From Thunnus maccoyii (Eukaryota; Chordata; Actinopteri; Scombriformes; Scombridae): a stretch of 64,000 nt of DNA. Each line of letters opens with the position of its first letter. The first letter of the stretch is position 1. The translations under genes were made by a program, and so were the position numbers. Location of the stretch: contig NC_056535.1 in NCBI RefSeq assembly GCF_910596095.1, positions 8,907,501-8,971,500 on the forward strand, in the 5' to 3' direction. Positions 34,901 through 48,142 of the stretch are shown piece after piece. A model generated the notes under the pieces. It saw only the letters and a list, made by a program, of their open reading frames with translations. It made no database searches and was not told where the DNA came from.

Positions 34901-36227
34901 TTTATTTTTCCTGAACTTCAGGGAATCTCGCTTATGCAACAGTTTCATTTTTAATGGAGAGATTGCACTTCTGTTCTCACCTATACTCCCTGTATTGACG
35001 TAATGACACAATAGGACCTTTTTTTTTTTTTTTTTTTTTTTTGTTATTGCTGACAATAATCACTGCCATCCTCCTATCCAACCCTCCGCCACGGTTGCTG
35101 TCTGCTGCCAGCTGACCAGTGCACCAGCAGAGGATCAGAAGATGCCCACAGTACAGGACTAGTCCCGAGGAGGGGGTTTGACAGAAAATGTCTGCCTGCC
35201 CGCCCGCTCCCCCCTCGCTCAGCCAGCCTCTCTCCAAGGTGCCAGTGATGGCTTGAGAGTGCAGTGCGGTGTGCTGTGATGGATTGAAGTGCCTTTTTAT
35301 CTTTTTCCCTTTTTGTGTGTGTGTGTGTGATATGAACTGAAGAGGTTATGCTGATTGCGGTGTGACTCTTTCCCTATTATGGCATGGTTTTGGGGTTTGC
35401 AGTGGTAACTGGTGTGTGGGTGGGTGGAAGAGGGGGGGCTGGGGATTGGAGAGGCTGTGTGTGTTTGTGTGTGTGTGTGTGTTTGAGAGCGTGATGACAT
35501 CCCTATCCATGCATGCTTCCATCTTTTGCTGTGTTGACTTTATGGCAGCCTCTCATTACTGATCCTGTTCTTCTCCTGGACTGAATCTGTGGGGGGAAAA
35601 AAAGACTGAAAATGAAATGCAGTATGATAGTACATGAAAGGAAGATTTTTATCAGTACTGAGATGCAGCTGAAGAGCGTAAGTCAAAGTGACATGTGTTG
35701 TGACTATCTTGTCTTTGTGTTGGGGTGTGTGTCAGTGGATGTTTTCCCCCAAACTGTAAAATCATCGTTACATCACCCTGTATATGGACAAGGCGGGGTC
35801 TTCTCTTCTCTGCCACTACCCTCTGCCACCACCCTCCCTCCAGAGAACAAACTCATGAGAGATACTTCAAGTCCAGAGTAAAAATAGACCTCTAAAGCCA
35901 CCACCACCCCCCCCTCCCCTCCCCTCCCCTCCCCTTCCCTTTCCTTTCCTCCCCTTTCCTCCATGGATGGAGTGGCAAAGCAAAGACAGAGAGAGAAGGA
36001 GAGGCAGTGTAGTCCCCAGGCCCCACAGCTCTAATCATCTACATCTGAGAGCCACCCCGTGGGGCCCGGTAGGGCCTGGCATCCAGCCCTGATGAGCTCC
36101 CCCGCCACCGTTACCTCCCCCAGCTAGCATCATCACCTGTGATAGTCTGTGTGAGATTTACACACTAAGTGAGAACTAGGAGACTGCTACTTCTGTACTG
36201 CCTTTGCACACTTCCCTTTTTTGTCTC

Positions 36228-36273
<46 letters not shown>

Positions 36274-37026
36274 CAGCGAGTGAGGAGCAGCAGCAGCTGT
36301 TAAAACACTCTGCTGATGCCTGAGCTTGAAAACCTGCCAGTAACGGCTGACTCTATCATTCACCCCCCCCCCTACTCCTCCCTTCCCGTCTACCTCAGGA
36401 GGCCCTACCTAACAGGTTTTGTAGGTTTTACTAACTGACACAGAGGGTTGAGTCACCCTCACCTCCCAACCTCCTCTGCCTCTCGTCTATTTAGTCTTTT
36501 AATAACAGTGGATATCTGTGTGAGAACTCTGTAAATTCAGAACACCTACAGAGAGTTTATATTCTCAACACACTCGCCCTCAGGAAGCAATGTAAACAAT
36601 AGAGGCCAGGCCTTGGGATTTCTCTGCTCTGTTGCTGCAGCCCCTCCGTCTGACGCCCCTTGTTTGGTCTTTGTGTCTGTGTGCAGGTTGGCCCAGCAGT
36701 ACGTCTACCCACAAGCCTTTGTGCAGCCCAGCCTGGTGCTGCCCACTCAGGTTTCCAGCTCTGTCAGCACCAGCCCCTACCTGGACTACAGCGCAGCCTA
36801 CTCCCAGTACGCCCAGGCCGCCTTTGAGCAATACCCATACGCCGCCTCCCCTGCTGGCTTCCTGGGTTACAGCTACGCCACCAGCCCCACAGGCACCACC
36901 GGCCCAGCCACCGCCGCCACAGCCCCAGCCACCGTCCACCCCACCCTCCCCTCCGCCGCCGGCCCGGCCCCCACCTTCCTGCACTACGCCCCGCAGCAGC
37001 ACATCCAGCCCGACCGCATGCAGTGA
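28163..37026 (+). CDS. rbm38: RNA-binding protein 38 (RNPC1), single RRM
   Basis: The coding exons are 28163-28375, 30542-30665, 31069-31123 and 36687-37026, encoding 243 residues (human 239). The start MLLHQFMNG keeps the MLL of human RBM38. One RRM spans about residues 26-103, with RNP2 IFVGGL (28-33) and RNP1 KSRGYGFV (65-72); '[20 protein letters not shown]' is identical to human. The C-terminal half is low-complexity, rich in Ala, Pro, Ser, Thr and Tyr, and ends QPDRMQ as in human. RBM38 and RBM24 bind GU- and AU-rich RNA and control mRNA stability, translation and splicing (p21 and p53 mRNAs in mammals). RBM38 is preferred over RBM24 by the linkage to bmp7-rae1 and by the C-terminal sequence. 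Introns are 2.2, 0.4 and 5.6 kb, with GU-rich tracts. Confidence 0.95.
28865..28910 (+). repeat. (TG)n(AG)n compound microsatellite
   Basis: About 7 TG units run into about 14 AG units in rbm38 intron 1. The rest of this 2.2-kb intron shows no recognised feature apart from a poly(T) run at about 29979-29997. Confidence 0.85.
30509..30528 (+). promoter_or_regulatory. rbm38: (TG)10 tract at the 3' splice site of rbm38 exon 2
   Basis: Ten TG units lie 12 bases before the acceptor AG (30540-30541), within the polypyrimidine/branch region. The RBM38/RBM24/SUP-12 family is known to prefer GU-rich RNA, so autoregulated splicing is possible. This is an inference. Confidence 0.45.
31734..32043. mobile_element. 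Non-autonomous element, 'ggctgcaac' family, copy 2
   Basis: It starts 'gggctgaaatgaatag' and ends 'gattattagttgcagctcta'. The core carries 'tagactaaactattgattaatt'-like sequence shared with copies 3 and 4. It is non-coding. Confidence 0.55.
36231..36272 (+). repeat. (TG)n microsatellite
   Basis: About 21 uninterrupted TG units lie 415 bases upstream of rbm38 exon 4. Confidence 0.9.
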
Positions 37027-38600
37027 GCTGGGAAGGGAGCAGAGAAGAGGAGGTGTGGTACAGGTGGTGGAGGAGAGAGTAGTGGTCACAGATCTTTGGA
37101 CAGAGGATGGCAAAATGCCCTACGGGGTGACCTTGCTGTCATCAGCAGGGGTTTTCAGGAAAAAGGGGTGGGACTTTTGCACTATTCGATCAGGATGAGC
37201 CCTTTGCTCATTGGTTAAAGGGTCAAGTGTGGGAGGGGGGTTGGAGGACTGTCAAGGTTCAGGTTGAGAAGCTAAACAGCATAAAGTATGTGGTCGCTTC
37301 CAAGGGCTTCCAGAAGCTGACACTTCATTTTTTTAATTATTATTATTATTATTATTATTATTATTTGTATCGTCCTTTATTATTGTATTAATGTCATCGT
37401 CAATGATTGTTTGTATGCCATTATTATCAATGTTATCATGTTTTTTGGCTCAATCAGTGGAAGTTATGTGTGTCCATGGTACATATTGATGTTCTGAGAG
37501 CTGTCTGGGACATGTAACCTCCCGACTCCAGAGTATCTGGGTTGGATATGACGGGCACTGCTGCTTTAAGACACTGGGGGACAGTCAGAGATTGGGGGGC
37601 AAGGTAAAGACTGCATATCCTCCCAGCATATCTGTAGTCCCATCCTTGTGCTACCCACAGTGAGGAAAAGCACTGCCCCATGAACAAACCTCCAGAGGAC
37701 AGCGAGAGATTTCACCTCACAAAATGGAAAGTTTCAGAATACAGGACTGTGGGAGCTCCATTGTTCTGAGACTGGACTGTGATGTCAGGACTACACTTTT
37801 TTTATTCTTTTAATTAAAGAGGCCTTAATGAAAAAAAATAAATAAATAAAAAAGAGAACTACTTTTTGAATCTCCTGATTTTTCAAGTGCTCCCCCCACC
37901 ACAAAACCAAGTGCAGACAGCACTTTTGTAACTGGCCTGACTGTTTTCAGCCGCCGATATTAATCTGGTTTACTTGGATCTTGATAATTTCAGATGGATG
38001 TAGATAATCACATGCAGTATGTGGGTGGTGGGGACCAAGCGTGTTGTGTATCTATGTTAGAAGGTAGCTGACACTGAGCTCAAACACCAGTGTTTTTTTT
38101 TATTTTTTTCTTTGTTTTTTTTTTTTTCCTCACTGAGATTGTCACGAACTGTTGCTCTCAAAAAGGACATTCATGTACAGCATTTTAAAATGTTTTCAGT
38201 CATCAAGTACATTTACAATATTTATATGTAGGTATTTATAAGAGGTACTAAGTTAAAATAGCTTTTTTTTTTTTTTTTGTACTATGACTATAGTTGTGGC
38301 ACTGATGTCATTTAACCTGCAGAGGCATGCCTGCAGATCCACGGGGGTCGTACACATGATGTTTTTGTCCTGTCACCATGTCAGTGGATTTGCCAGGGTG
38401 CACGGCAACTACAGTAGATGCCCGTTTGTAGATCAATGACTGGTTGCATCAAAAACAAAAAAAAAATTTTCAATAAAAATGTCTTTTGCAGTCCCTTCAA
38501 AGAAGCCGTACCAAAAAAAAAAAAGAAAATAAAGAATTTGTACTTAAAATGCCTCCAGACTTTTTCTTTGACTGTAAATAAAAGTAAAAAAGGAGCCATA
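37027..38600 (+). other. rbm38: rbm38 3' UTR
   Basis: The region has (TTA)n at 37333-37365, poly(T) runs at about 38093-38128 and 38263-38278, and three AATAAA hexamers at 38472, 38528 and 38577; an earlier cluster is near 37840. U- and AU-rich content fits post-transcriptional control. The end is inferred from the hexamers. Confidence 0.55.
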
Positions 38601-39641
38601 ACTCTGTCACTCACCACAACTTATTTGTGTTTAGAGGGTGTGTTATTACGGTGTCACTGTATTTACAACACAACTGAAATGCAGACCCTGCTGTGACGAT
38701 ACTGTGAAACCCTTGGGGGGGTTACAGGGTTCAGTTAAATGTGTGTGCTTCTTATCAAGGCTGTGTGTGCTGTTAGATCCTGTAGGAGGGGGGGGGAGGG
38801 GGGCAGCGGAGGGGGAGCAGGAGGCCCAAACTTTTATCAAGCCACAACACCACCACCTGCCAGGGTTGCTGGGTGTTCCCTCGGCCAACACGCTTGTTTT
38901 GTAGAGTTTTGTGTAAAGAGTCTTTCAGGTTTGAAGCCCTGTTACCCTGAACTGCAGGCAACAGTTTATTTTTATTTCTTTTACTTTGCTAAACAAGCTC
39001 AGTTTGTTTCCCAGCAGCATCTCTACAGGTTCTTGCTTACATCAGCTACTTTAGAATATGTGGCACTTCTAAACCCCACTTAGGCCTGGAGAACAAAACA
39101 CAGGCAAGGTTGTTCGAAACAAAAACACATCAATTATCTTTTTGTCCTTTACCTAGGGTGTAATTCCTCTACCCAGTAATGATTTACGATATGGCCCTGA
39201 GTTCAATAGATGTGTTTGTGGTACTTTGTTTTGATTGAAACCCATTCAGACCCTATTTACTCATGAAATTCGGCACTTAATTCTTTGGAAACCCTGCCTT
39301 TGTATCTTTTATAATTTCAGCGAGTCTCCGTTCACATGATGATTCATAGGCTGATCCTTCAGGTTTGTTAAAGAAGCACTCCAGCAATTTAGTATTGCAC
39401 ATTCATTAAGTTGGGTGTCATCCAGAGACAGATGTCAAAAAAAGGTCAAAATTGAAGCAGCAAAGGCCGACAGTGTCTTTTTTAGACCCTCCGTCTCTGA
39501 TAAATGCCCACATCTTTTAAATTCATTTTATAATGTCAACTTCCTGTTCAAACTTGTTCAAACATGTCTGAGCCCAAGCCAAGATAACCCTGATGACATC
39601 ACCAGGGTTATTTTTTCAGGCAGTTCCCTCTACAGCCACAT

Positions 39642-39879
39642 AGGGCTGCAACTAACAATTATTTTCATTATTGATTAATCTGCCAATTATTTTCTCAATT
39701 AATCAATTAGTTGTTTGGTCCAAAAATGGTGAAAAATTTTGATCACTGTTTCCCAGAGTCCAAGCTGAGATCCTCCAATGTCTAGTTTAGTCTATTATCT
39801 AGTATTTGGTTTACTCTAGTTTACTTCATTTATTTAGTTTATCTAGAAAACTAAATATTCACTTATCATTGCAGCTCTA
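39642..39879. mobile_element. Non-autonomous element, 'ggctgcaac' family, copy 3
   Basis: This is the best preserved copy. It begins 'agggctgcaactaacaatta', continues 'tcattattgattaatctgcc', and ends 'cattgcagctcta'. It is non-coding. Confidence 0.7.
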
Positions 39880-42800
39880 CAGACACAGAAGACACAACAC
39901 AACTGTTTTCCCAGGTTGTACTCCACTCCTCATTAGGAGTAAACTAGCATTTATGTTTAAAATTGCTGGAGTCCCCCTTAAACAGGCCGAGGGAAGGTGT
40001 ATTGATGTATAAAATAAATCAGCTTTTTGTTTTTCACTGATGATAGCAGAGTGTGTTTGTGTTCAGGAGATATGTTTGGGAAGATGTCTTGGCTTTGCAG
40101 TAAGTAAGCTTAAAAAAAAGTGTGATAAAAGCCATGCAGTGTTAGGACACGCCGTAGAAGACAACAACAAAAAGGACAAGTTGCGGTTTTTATAGCTGAA
40201 TCATGTCAGAGATGTTTAAACATACTTGCATTCAACAGAATTGATGTTTCTGCTGTTGCTGTGTTTACTGGTTGTTAGTGCAGAGAGGCAGCTCTGGTCC
40301 CCCTCTCTTCTCTTCTCTTTGTCACTGTTTATCGTTCACTATCTCACCTCCCTGTTCTCTGGTTGTGTTCTCACTCACACATTTATTTGCTCAATTTCTC
40401 TGCCTGTCATTTGTGTTTTCTTCTTCCCCTAACATCTCTACCACACTTTCCCACTTCATTGCTCTCGGTCCTGTTTCTCTTCATGCTCCTTCTCTCCTCC
40501 TTCTCTTCTCTTTCTCTCTTGTGAATCACACCAGAAGAGGAGCAGAAACAGAGCAGAGTGTCAGCTTGATGAATGAGGTCATACAGGCCCAGCAGACCTT
40601 GTTATGCTGAGTCACCATAAGGCCTATCTCTCGGTCTCTCACTTTTTTCCCTCTCCCCCAGTCCCTCTTTCACATGCACATTCAAAATAGGCTCAGTCAA
40701 ATCTCACTCTCCGCACGCTTCTCACTCTGTCGTGCAACTCATGACGTCAAGGGATTCCTCAGAACTGTCCTAAAAACAGTCCCACCTTATCAGGCCTCTG
40801 CTCAGCTTTAACCAGGCTAAGACAAACTGTGTCACTGGGCAAGTTAACATCTCAGGTTTTCTTGGTCTGGACGTCATGTAAGACAACTCTGAGTGGGTTG
40901 ACCTCAGGTAGCTTTATGTAAAATATGTATTCTGGTCACATCATCATCAGATCCAAATGATTACCAAAACATGAGTGACAAAAAGAAAGTTATTCTTAAT
41001 CATATTCATACTTTTAGGTGGTGTACTTAAGTACCATTGTGTTTTTGGATAACCTTGTTTTAAAAATGCCCTTTTGTGAGACTCTTGGAATAACATGTGT
41101 ATCTTCATCGACAACCATATTGATGAATATTTTATATTATTTTGGAAACATGCACAGTTTAGAATACAAGAAGGTAACTCTTAATTATAAATCTTTTAAT
41201 TTTATTTGTTGAATTCTTTGTATGAACAGTAACTCCCTCCAGCTCAGGTTTGTTTGTTTTTTTGTTTTTGTTTTTGTTGTTTTTTTACTTTTCTTCTGCA
41301 AACTGTAAGATGAATATTTTGTATATGATCATTTTGTGGAAGAAGAACTTACAATTGTTTTTATATTTCAATAAAGAAAGAAAATAGAACATATAACATT
41401 ACTGTGCTTTTATATTTGTGCATAAATGCTGAGCACTGCCACATGTAAATGGTTCATACAGTTTTGTTTTCATACCTGGTTTTATTAAACTTTATGAATT
41501 TCTGCTTCTAAGTTAGTCTCGAGCTATTGAGTGCCAACAGTAACTATCTTGGCAGGTAGCTTTTGCAAGATAAACAGTAGTTAACTAATTTGCTAACTTA
41601 ATGATCCCAACTACACTGCCATTATAGTAATCATGAATGTAGTTCCTTTAAAAGAAATGTGCTCCTAAATTCATCTGAATCTAAGATATAGGCTAATTTT
41701 GTTGAACAGAGTGTGCCACACATCATTTTATGCTATAAATGAGCTAATAGTGAACTCAGCTATATTACACTCAACTCATGATGACAATTTCTCTATAAAA
41801 TAGAATTTATGCACTTGCAAAAATATTTTCTCTGTTCAAAATGTCCTATTGCATACTTGTGACGCAAATATAACTCCATATATTACAAGTACTGTATTAT
41901 TAAACAACATTACTTACTCACTATTTTTACTACTTAATGAAAGCTTTGGACCTCAATTTGATCATTTTGTTTTGCTTATGGGGTTAACATACAGTATATG
42001 CCTAAGATTCCTAAGCAGTATGTAACAGCTTGAGTAACCGCATCTAAACAAAGTGGATCTTAAGCTACGGTATATAAATATTAAGATGATGTACATTAGA
42101 ACAGTTATGAGCAGTCAGGGATCCCCTCTTGTTTTATCTCATTTGGAGGTTAGTACTTTATGACTCATAAAGAGCAATTTTATGAGTTCATTATTTTTGT
42201 GACACTAATTAATGTTTAGTCAAGCCCAACAGCCCACTCACTTGAATGGTCCCTTGTTAAATAGGAATATAAACCTAAGCCAGGCACTCTGCACCTGACT
42301 AGTCCTGTCTCTTGATCCTGCTGTCAGAGTCTCACATGGGTCTGTCTGGGCCTGGGCAGTGTCAGTGCTGTGGTGTCAGATAGGACTCAGATACAGGCTA
42401 TATTTATTTACCCAGGCTCTCAGAAGAAATGACCAGGCCCCCCTAAAACCCATCCCATGCTCCCTCCTCGAGTCTTTTCCCGCGCTAATAACCCATCCAG
42501 ATAACTTAGACAGGTCTGGAAAGAGTCGGGTTTGAATCAGAGGTAAAGGCGGCCAGTAAAACAAAAAAAGATGGTCTGTTGTTGTCAGTGACAGACTTTA
42601 GATGAAGAGGTTAAAACTATTGCTTCAGACAAATTAGTTTGCATTTGGTGTATTAACATTGTTTGTCTATTACACCCTGAGCTTACTAGGGACAAGTAGA
42701 TCAAATGAGATTAACTGTAAGCAGGGGAAGTGGAGCTCAGAAAAACAGTAGCTGATAGAGTCACTAATGAAGAATTTACAAATCTAGACATGGGTGAAGA

Positions 42801-45790
42801 GAAATGAGGAAACAAAAATTCAAAAGCAGTTGAATTGAGTGCAGAGGCCCAATAACCTCTAACAAGCTGAGAAACCTGATGATTCAAATGAGGGAAGAAT
42901 TCAGCTGGTTCAACCAGTACGACTGGACGACTGAGTCTTAAACTGTTAAAGCTCTTTTTTCTGTAAATGTGTCCCTTTGTCTCTACACAGAGTGATTTTA
43001 GGATGTGTACATACTATATGTAAGAATGATGATACCTGGATAGTGTAAGGTGTTAACGTAAGTCAATGAAAGTGTTATGAGAAAGTGCTCAACCACGACT
43101 GTGAGTCTGGGTGTGATTAAGACTGAGATATTTGTGGCTCAGAGTGAGTTTTTAGGACTCCGACAGAAACAAGTGCTTTATCCAACAGCAGGCCTGTTTC
43201 CTATCAGCTGCTCTGATGGCCCACCATGCCACTCTCACACCTCCAGCATCTTCTGGCACTTCCACTGGGGCTGATAATAAGATGACGCAGAGGAGATAGG
43301 CTTATACATGACTGATACTTGTGGTAAAGTTTATCAGAGTAAATCAGAGTGAGGAGGGATTGATTCGTTGGCGAGATGAACCAAAAAGACAGACGCTGCA
43401 ACAGCTGGAACAGGTTGCACCCCTGAGTGAAGTGAAGTGATTAAGTGTATCCCAATGAACTGGGCGACTGTGGATATGAGGGTTGTAGTTTGTATGCATG
43501 TGCGTGCCTGTTTGTGAAATCATAAATGTGTGTCCTATTAGTGCAGCAGTGGTTGTTTTCACTCAACGTCCTCCCTCAGATCATCCAAAGTCTCCCGCTC
43601 TGTAATGTGATCTAAGTTTGTCTCACTCAAGCGGAGCCTGGGGAGGTCCATCAGAGCTGCGCTGTAATCACAAGCTCAGACACCCCCTGCCTCCCATCCC
43701 CAACAACCCCTATCCCACCCCCCATATCACCCAAGGGCAAGCAGAGCTGAGGCGCCACAGACGCTTTCAGCCACACATCCTCTCCTCATGTCCGTTTCAC
43801 ACCATGCCACAGTAGTCTGGCAGTGTCGGCACGCACACATAGAAATTATTTCAAGCCCCCCTAAATGTGCAGCAAGCTCTGCAGAGAGAGGATGTTTGTT
43901 CTGTGCCATTCTGCATGTGAGCAGCTAATGTAGCATGGGTAACACCCTGCACGGGGTGAGACAGAGCAGTGGATAGAGCACAAAAAGACAGAGAGGAGGT
44001 GAGTAGGCGAGAAGCGTTGAATCCAAGGGTGAAGTGAGGTCAAAGCCCTCTTTATAATATCATAACAAGCTCTAAACATTGCAACACAGAATAAATCCTT
44101 TGACCTTTGACCGTAATATTTTTGACACTTGCTTGCTACGTGTGTGTTTGTTGTATGTTCAGCCCAGAGGGGGGGTTGTTGGTTCTGTGCCACATTTCCT
44201 TATCTCTGGGCAACATGCTTGCACTTACGAGCAGTGCCTCCACCTCAACCTCAAACTCAGGCAGCTGCTGTTGGGGGGCAGAAAAGAGAAGGAAGGGAAA
44301 AAAAGAAAGAGGGAGGGGGGAGGTTAACTACAACAGGATCAGCAAAGAAAAAGAGAGAGAAGAGGCTCAGTAGGCCTGACGACTACTGACAGCTGAGCTT
44401 CCTCTTTCAGTGGGGCTTTCATGACCACAAACTGACACAGCCAGCCACACACACACAAACAGACACAGATCGATCTACTACAGCTGTACACATAGCAACT
44501 GAGTGGTCATGCACAAATTATACCCATTTTCTCTCTCATGCAGACTTTGACATTGACTCTGCCAGACTGTGCTGTGGAGTTGTGTGTGGAAGAGGAGTTC
44601 TTACGTAATAAGTGCTGATGTTCAGTGTGTGATGTTATTTGTGTTTGCTGAGCTTGCCTTTGGTGCACCATCTCGGCTCAGAAAACCACAATAAAACCAC
44701 TATTTATGTGTATGTGTCCATATTTAATGTGTGTGCCCACAAGCGTCTTGGTGTGTGGCCACAGAAACACACACTACAGGGGACAGTTAGCAACAGGTGT
44801 AAAAGAGGATGTTAAAACACTAGTAAACCTTTTTTCCCCTTTTTTGACTTCTGAACTTTTGCTGTCACCACTGGCATAGAAGGACAGCTGTGAAAATGAC
44901 CTCTTGTTTGCTTCACACAGAGCGTAGCTAACATTATATCGGTGTCTCTGTGTCAATACGTGTACCATATGTGACCTGTTTCTGTGTCTCCTGTTGAGAA
45001 ATATTTATCTGTGGTCTGTGTTAACCAGTACATGACCTGTGTATTACCTATTTTGTTTAATGAAGGGGGGTTGTGGTGTCTGCTGATGTCACACACCACA
45101 GAAAACAGGACAGGCAGTTAATGATAACTGTACTTCAGACGGACAGCAACAGTGCGTAGGATATGGGAGTAAATCACTAACATTGATGACGCAAATGTTT
45201 GATTTGTTAATTTATCATGAGGAGAAGGTCCTGAGAGAAGATCATTTGCAACTGATAAGGCATTTTCACTTTTGAGCAGTGGAGCGCTTCAACACTGTTT
45301 CAGGTGCAAAGAATGTTGTTTGCAGAGGTGTTTCTCAAATTCAGATGCAGTCACACAATGGTAATCCGGATGTGGGATGGATGGAGTCATTAAAACAAAG
45401 TGGTCAAAAAAGACACTTTTCGATTAATTTTAAGAAGTATGCCTTCTCTCTCAGCAGAGTTAGAGTAGATTGTTACCACTCTCATATTTGTGCTGAGACT
45501 GGAAACAAGGGAAACCCCCTACCAGCACCCTTAAAAGCTCAGTTATGAACACATTATATCTCCTTTGCTTAATACGTACAAACCAAAGTGTAAAAATGAC
45601 AGATTGTGGTTTTAAGGGTGATTCTGCACTGGGCCACTGCATATGTTTCCCCTCACTGCTATCCTTGCAGTCACACCATTTAAATAGTTTAAAGCATACT
45701 ATGCAGGATTTGTCAGTTGCTCTGCTCTCTGTGCCTGTATGCACGAGGGCGGGACTGAGCTTCTACACACACACATACACACAGACACAC

Positions 45791-45995
45791 TGAACCCTAA
45801 CCCAGCTACTTTTGTAAGGACATTGCATTGACTTCCATTCATTGTGGACAGCTTAACCCAAACTCCAACCCTAACCTTAACTGGGACCTCAGAGATGCCG
45901 TTTTGCCTCATTAGGACCGGGCTTTGGTCCCCATGAGGACTACTGGTCCCGACAAGGTCGGTATTTATACCTGAAAAGGTCCCAATGACCACTGC
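45791..45995. repeat. Dispersed repeat with 'aggtcggtatttatacctg' module
   Basis: The order 'ccctaaccc', 'gtaaggacattgcattgactt', 'cctaaccttaac', 'ggtccccatgaggac' and 'tatttatacctgaaaaggtc' is one I recognise as recurring in teleost genomes. It is single-copy in this window and non-coding. Confidence 0.45.
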
Positions 45996-48142
45996 CCAGA
46001 GGTTGACGCCCAGAAATGTCTCAAACGCAGCAAAATAAGAAAATACAGGCAGAAGGCAGAATCTTTGTAGATACATACACCAACACACACTCCTAGTGGG
46101 TCATAAGTGATGATTGAGAGGGATTAATTTTGTATGAGACATTGTTTTTTAAGAAAATCCTGTATAGTATGCCTTTAAATTAGCTACTTTTATTGAGTTA
46201 CATATTTCTAGTGGTTAGAAGTGAAACAAGACTCAAACAGTGTATGGCTCTTTTCAATTAGTTTAGCCAATTCTAATAGTATTAATATCGGATTTTATTT
46301 TGATGTAACGTTAGCGTTAACTGCCAGTGATGGAGGATTTGCTGTCATGTTTCCAACGGTTTGTTGATACTTTTTCCCCAAGTGTGAGATATTATTTAAT
46401 TATCAGAAATTCCCAATATCTCTGACTCAATAATACAACTCAGGGGCTGACGTGAACATTTTCTCCGACTAAGTTGCTCACAAGTAATTTACAGTCTGAA
46501 CAATTTGACCTGGACTTGTAAATAATCTCCCACAAATTGTTGTTTTTAGAGACATAATGTGATAATTAGTAGGATTTAGAGATGCTGGTAGAAGGATTTT
46601 ACTATCTTTGAATAGAGCCAAGCTAGCTGTTTCCTCCTGTTTACAGGGGCTAAGCTAAGCTAACCAAAAACATGAGAATGGTGTCAATCTTAACTCTCAG
46701 AAGGAAAGTGTCCTTCATGACAGAGCCAAGATTAGATCTCTTTTCAGAAAAAAACATGAAGACTATAAGTGAAACAGGATTAAAGAAGTAAGACAGAGTG
46801 AGAGCCAAAAAGGGGCATCTTTTGACAGAGGATGGAGGTTGTGTTGATATAAATACATATGTATAATCCAACCTCTGAGATATTTTTAGCCAGAAGTTCA
46901 TCTGTATTTTACTTCTTAATCTTTTGTAGTGTCTTGAACTTGGCCAGGAACCTCCCCCAGCTCTCACTGCTCCCATCATTTCTTTTTGGAGGTTTCCTCT
47001 AACCTCTCCTATTTTAGTATGTTCCACCAAACATAATTTGCCATCTTGTGTATAGAAAAAACTCACTTAGTTCCCTGTCCTCTCTCTCCCTCTCATAAAA
47101 CAAAGTCGCTTTGTGTGTTTGTGTGTACAAGTGTGTGTTTCCATGCACCAACAGTTATGTTCCCTATCCTGGAGGGAGTGATCAGCTCTCGCTACAGTGA
47201 GGGAGATCGTTCACCCGGATTCATCAGCAGCTCTTTATAAGGAGAAGGGAAAGAAGGCCCTGCTGTCTATATTTAGATGGATTTTATTGGGCCTCTTGTC
47301 TTGGCTTTTCTCCCCCCCCTCTTGTGCTGCTGCTGTTAGAAATCTCTCACCAAAGCCATGTGGGCGGCTAGCCCTCCTCTCCATCGCAGCGAGTGGAAAG
47401 TGAGCCTGATCTGGGTGATAATAACAGAGGAGAGGAAATGCAAGGGAGATGGGAAGACAGAGAAGTGGTGGGTGGTGAGAGAAGTGTTTTTCATTGTGTC
47501 TCCCTTGCTCCTCAATGACTATTATCCACAATGCCGGCGATGTCCTCTCTCTGCCCCACCATCCTCCAGCTTGGAAGAAGGAAAGTTGCATGTTATCCAT
47601 CCAACCCTATGGGGAGAGGACTGGTAATCCACTGATGTCCCACAACCACCAGATGGGTCTCTTCTAGTGCTTCCTGTTCCAATTTACTTACTATATGTTA
47701 AAGCTGATGGCAAACACTGTTGCATTGAATCTGTGTGGAAATATGTGCATATTTATCCATACATAGTCCTCATATATGCCCCCTCTACATAGCCTACTTC
47801 TCTATCTGGCCTTATCTCCAAAGCAAAGCATATTTTTCAAGAGCTTTGACCTCTGCTGTCCAAATTTACTGCCAATGACAAACTGTGCTCTAACATGGTG
47901 CGCTCTATCCACCTATAGCTCCCTCTTTCTTATCTTACTTTTTGCTTGGTGATTCTAACAAAGTATAGTCAAACAGCAGTGGCACTGTGCCAGCTCTCAG
48001 GAGAATTGCTACTGAGTCAGAGATGAAAGAGATTTTGCTTCTACAGTATAAGCTTCAGATGGGGGTTGGTCATTGACTTGGTGTGACTTGAGCCCTTACA
48101 AAGAAAAGACTCATAAAACCTTGAGTAAACATGAGACATGAG

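Larger units (their letters stand above)
31124..36686 (+). other. rbm38: rbm38 intron 3
   Basis: This is 5.6 kb of intron with a 'ggctgcaac' element (31734-32043), (TG)n tracts at 33336-33362, 35314-35329, 35456-35483 and 36231-36272, poly(T) at about 35019-35042, and a C-rich (CCCCT)n run at 35905-35950. No additional exon was found. At 32340-32600 'cctgtagtgtga' occurs twice and may belong to another unclassified repeat. Confidence 0.6.

Noticed and set aside
36580-37198. Long overlapping frames (177 codons on -, 188 codons on +) over rbm38 exon 4
   Set aside because: They are shadows of the GC-rich, low-complexity rbm38 C-terminal exon, with Pro/Gly-rich translations and no domain.
46650-47066. 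138-codon minus-strand frame
   Set aside because: No similarity recalled and composition like surrounding non-coding DNA.
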